Source: Treponema sp.
GTDB taxonomy: Bacteria; Spirochaetota; Spirochaetia; Treponematales; Breznakiellaceae
Direction of reading: 5' to 3'
Assembly: GCA_031273405.1 (NCBI GenBank)
Contig: JAISRW010000008.1
Location: 1-7,369, forward strand
Length of the DNA stretch: 7,369 bases
How positions within the stretch are numbered: the first letter of the stretch is position 1; each line of letters begins with the position of its first letter. Both the position numbers and the translations under genes were made by a program. This document shows positions 6,488 to 7,369 of the stretch, one piece after another. The notes under the pieces are model-generated. The model made no database searches, was not told where the DNA came from, and saw only the letters and a program-made list of their open reading frames with translations.

Positions 6488-6567
6488 GCAGTTCCATCGG
6501 ACCGGAGGTCCGCAATGTCAGATTTTGGAACTGCAACCTTAGATTTACCAATCCCGCCGGACCTCTG
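6488..6567. repeat. Nested inverted repeats downstream of folC
   Basis: GCAGTTCCA (6488-6496) pairs perfectly with TGGAACTGC (6526-6534). Inside lies a second perfect hairpin, CGGACC (6498-6503) and GGTCCG (6507-6512), with a GGA loop. The CGGAGGTCCG at 6503-6512 can instead pair, 9 of 10, with CGGACCTCTG at 6558-6567. This gives alternative folds in a stretch with no convincing gene. It could be a 3' structure of the folC transcript, a small structured RNA, or a copy of a dispersed repeat. Confidence 0.45.
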
Positions 6568-6584
6568 TTCCGCAGGAAGTCCTC

Positions 6585-6613
6585 TTGCACAATATTTCAC
6601 TCAATGGTATTAT
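6585..6613 (+). promoter_or_regulatory. Candidate sigma-70 promoter of the repeat leader and right-end gene
   Basis: TTGCAC (6585-6590), exactly 17 bp and TATTAT (6608-6613) form a plausible promoter: the -35 matches 3 of 6 and the -10 matches 5 of 6. It lies in a locally AT-rich patch between GC-rich stretches. Transcription would start near 6620, leaving about 490 bases of leader before the ATG at 7111. No better plus-strand promoter is evident between folC and that gene. Confidence 0.5.
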
Positions 6614-6630
6614 TTTCCACATGAGTGGTT

Positions 6631-6642
6631 TGACCGCGGTCA
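6631..6642. promoter_or_regulatory. Perfect 12-bp palindrome, candidate operator
   Basis: TGACCGCGGTCA is a perfect palindrome starting about 11 bases after the predicted transcription start. A repressor dimer bound here could block transcription. It is too tight (no loop) to be an efficient RNA hairpin. No cognate regulator is visible in the window. Confidence 0.45.
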
Positions 6643-6668
6643 GCACATCTTTTTCTTCCATCCTTGCG

Positions 6669-6692
6669 GCCCCTTTAGGGGCTGAAAAGCCC
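6669..6692 (+). other. Two mutually exclusive hairpins
   Basis: GCCCC (6669-6673) pairs with GGGGC (6678-6682) around TTTA. The GGGCT at 6679-6683 can instead pair with AGCCC (6688-6692) around GAAA, a GNRA tetraloop. The two stems share the central G run, so only one can form at a time. This resembles the switching part of an attenuator or riboregulator. No T run follows, so neither is a classical terminator. Confidence 0.45.
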
Positions 6693-6699
6693 GTGTCTA

Positions 6700-6710
6700 C
6701 CCCCCCCCCC
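6700..6710 (+). repeat. Homopolymer of 11 cytosines
   Basis: Eleven consecutive C, between the predicted promoter and the 42-bp repeat array. Tracts of this length slip during replication, and in treponemes G/C homopolymers near genes are known to vary in length and to change expression. The exact length may also be a sequencing or assembly artefact. Confidence 0.9.
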
Positions 6711-6752
6711 GAGCCGCGCCGTTTTTAAGACGGAAGCGGACTTTTTCACGAC

Positions 6753-7080
6753 GGAAGCACGTGCTTCCACAGTAAAAACAGGTACTTCTACGGCAGAAGT
6801 ACATACTTCCATGACAACGACGAGTACTTCTACGGCAGAAGTACGTACTTCCATGACAACGACGAGTACTTCTACGACAGAAGTACGTACTTCTACGGCA
6901 AAAACGGGTACTTATGCGGCAAAAGTACGTACTTTTACGGCAAAAACGGGTACTTATGCGGCAGAAGTACGTACTTCTACGGCAAAAACGGGTACTTATG
7001 CGATAGAAGTACGTACTTCTACGGCAAAAACGGGTACTTATGCGATAGAAGTACGTACTTTTACGGCAAAAACGAGTACT
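6753..7080 (+). repeat. Eight-unit 42-bp tandem palindromic repeat array
   Basis: Units start at 6753, 6795, 6837, 6879, 6921, 6963, 7005 and 7047, with no insertions or deletions. Each opens with a 16-bp site, typically AGAAGTACGTACTTCT, that is fully or nearly palindromic. A 26-bp spacer follows, containing another GTACTT or GTACTTCT. Units 6963 and 7005 are identical over 42 bp. Units 2-3 share one spacer type and units 4-8 another, so the array grew by local duplication. The last spacer degenerates into the ribosome binding site of the next gene; 6711-6752 may be a decayed earlier unit. Because 42 is a multiple of 3 and the unit has no stops, all three plus frames (and a minus frame) stay open across it. 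No frame has a well-placed start, so I call this a repeat, not a gene. The spacers of units 4-8 carry an A5 tract in the same phase. Confidence 0.95.
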
Positions 7081-7097
7081 ACGATTCCACGGACCAT

Positions 7098-7105
7098 AAG
7101 GAGGT
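7098..7105 (+). promoter_or_regulatory. Near-perfect Shine-Dalgarno sequence
   Basis: AAGGAGGT matches the anti-Shine-Dalgarno end of 16S rRNA over eight bases, and six bases separate its last G from the ATG at 7111. It is the strongest ribosome site in the window. It also contains the start of the TAA (7105-7107) that ends the open frame running through the repeat array. Confidence 0.9.
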
Positions 7106-7110
7106 AAAAC

Positions 7111-7369
7111 ATGGCCCACAAATCAAGCTGGCTGCCCGCGCGGCGGGACGACCAGCTCCACATGGCGAAAACCTGGTGCGAAGTGCTTCCCCAAAAGAAG
7201 ACGCCCTGGAACGTTCCCGACACCGAGATCACGGAACTCCAAACCCTGACCACGGCGGCGGACGCGGCCCTTACGCGGGCCAAAAGCAGCGAGCGGACCC
7301 AGGCGGTTACCGCCGAGTGCCGGGTTGCCTTTGAGGCGCTCACTGAAAAGATGCGGTTTATAAAAAAGA
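7111..7369 (+). CDS. Hypothetical protein, N-terminal part (runs off the right edge)
   Basis: Eighty-six codons are present and the frame is still open at the edge. The protein starts MAHKSSWLPARRDDQLHMAK, then has a TPWNVPDTE segment and an Ala/Thr-rich, probably helical part with SSERTQAVTAECRVAFEAL and EKMRFIKK. There is no signal peptide or membrane segment. I recall similar small proteins of unknown function from termite-gut treponemes and some Bacteroidetes, often in several copies per genome, but I cannot name a domain or a function. The ATG is fixed by the strong Shine-Dalgarno sequence directly upstream. The gene lies immediately downstream of the 42-bp palindromic array and probably depends on the promoter near 6600. 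This long structured leader suggests its translation or transcription is controlled. Confidence 0.82.
   Translation, partial: MAHKSSWLPARRDDQLHMAKTWCEVLPQKKTPWNVPDTEITELQTLTTAADAALTRAKSSERTQAVTAECRVAFEALTEKMRFIKK

Noticed and set aside
6434..6685. Open frame of 83 codons with a TTG start (ends CGPFRG)
   Set aside because: It has no ribosome site and overlaps the candidate promoter, the 12-bp palindrome and several inverted repeats. The composition does not look like a folded protein. It is more likely a chance frame.
6753..7080. CRISPR array
   Set aside because: The spacers are nearly identical to each other, the repeat is only 16 bp and palindromic, and no cas genes are visible. This is a tandem repeat.
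6811..7107. Thr-rich repeat protein with a 14-residue period (plus frame)
   Set aside because: It is open only because the 42-bp unit has no stops. The ATG is inside a repeat with no ribosome site, all three plus frames are open, and changes in the palindromes preserve symmetry at the cost of amino acid changes. Kept as a hypothesis in the findings, not as a gene.
6697..7119. Minus-strand frame rich in STYF and Cys/Arg repeats
   Set aside because: It arises from the palindromic repeat read backwards. Its start lies over the Shine-Dalgarno sequence and ATG of the right-end gene.

Overview
The window looks like a piece of a spirochaete chromosome, most likely a Treponema of the termite-gut type. 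This is an inference. It rests on GC-rich housekeeping genes set against AT-rich control regions, on a murC-yicC-cmk-mutY gene order that I associate with treponemes, and on the small hypothetical protein at the right end, which resembles a family I recall from these bacteria. No rRNA, tRNA, CRISPR array or complete insertion sequence is visible.

Region 1 (1-1030, minus strand) is a two-gene transcription unit. A consensus promoter (TTGACA, 17 bp, TATAAT) drives an NAD-type short-chain dehydrogenase/reductase. Forty-one bases later comes the start of a transaldolase-like gene that runs off the left edge. The pair suggests sugar or polyol metabolism. A structured intergenic stretch (about 1031-1204) separates it from the next operon.

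Region 2 (1205-5010, minus strand) is a compact housekeeping operon, transcribed murC, yicC, cmk-like, mutY-like. It covers peptidoglycan precursor synthesis, RNA turnover, CMP phosphorylation and base excision repair. The first three genes overlap (TTGA overlap, then 11 bp). The mutY-like protein has no iron-sulfur cysteines and carries Glu where the catalytic Asp is expected. The cmk-like protein lacks the usual P-loop lysine.

Region 3 (5016-6425, plus strand) is folC, divergent from murC. In-frame stops force the two start codons to lie only 5 or 23 bp apart. Neither gene has a Shine-Dalgarno sequence, so leaderless transcripts from overlapping -10 boxes are plausible.

Region 4 (6426-7110) is 685 bases without a convincing gene, and is the most unusual part. 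In order it holds nested inverted repeats, a plausible plus-strand promoter, a perfect 12-bp palindrome just past the predicted transcription start, two mutually exclusive hairpins, an 11-base C tract, and eight tandem 42-bp units each centred on a 14-16 bp palindrome. It ends in a near-perfect Shine-Dalgarno sequence in front of a small unknown gene (7111 to the right edge). Paired substitutions preserve the palindromes, so selection appears to act on DNA or RNA symmetry. The array may be a leader, operator array or phase-variable element controlling the downstream gene.
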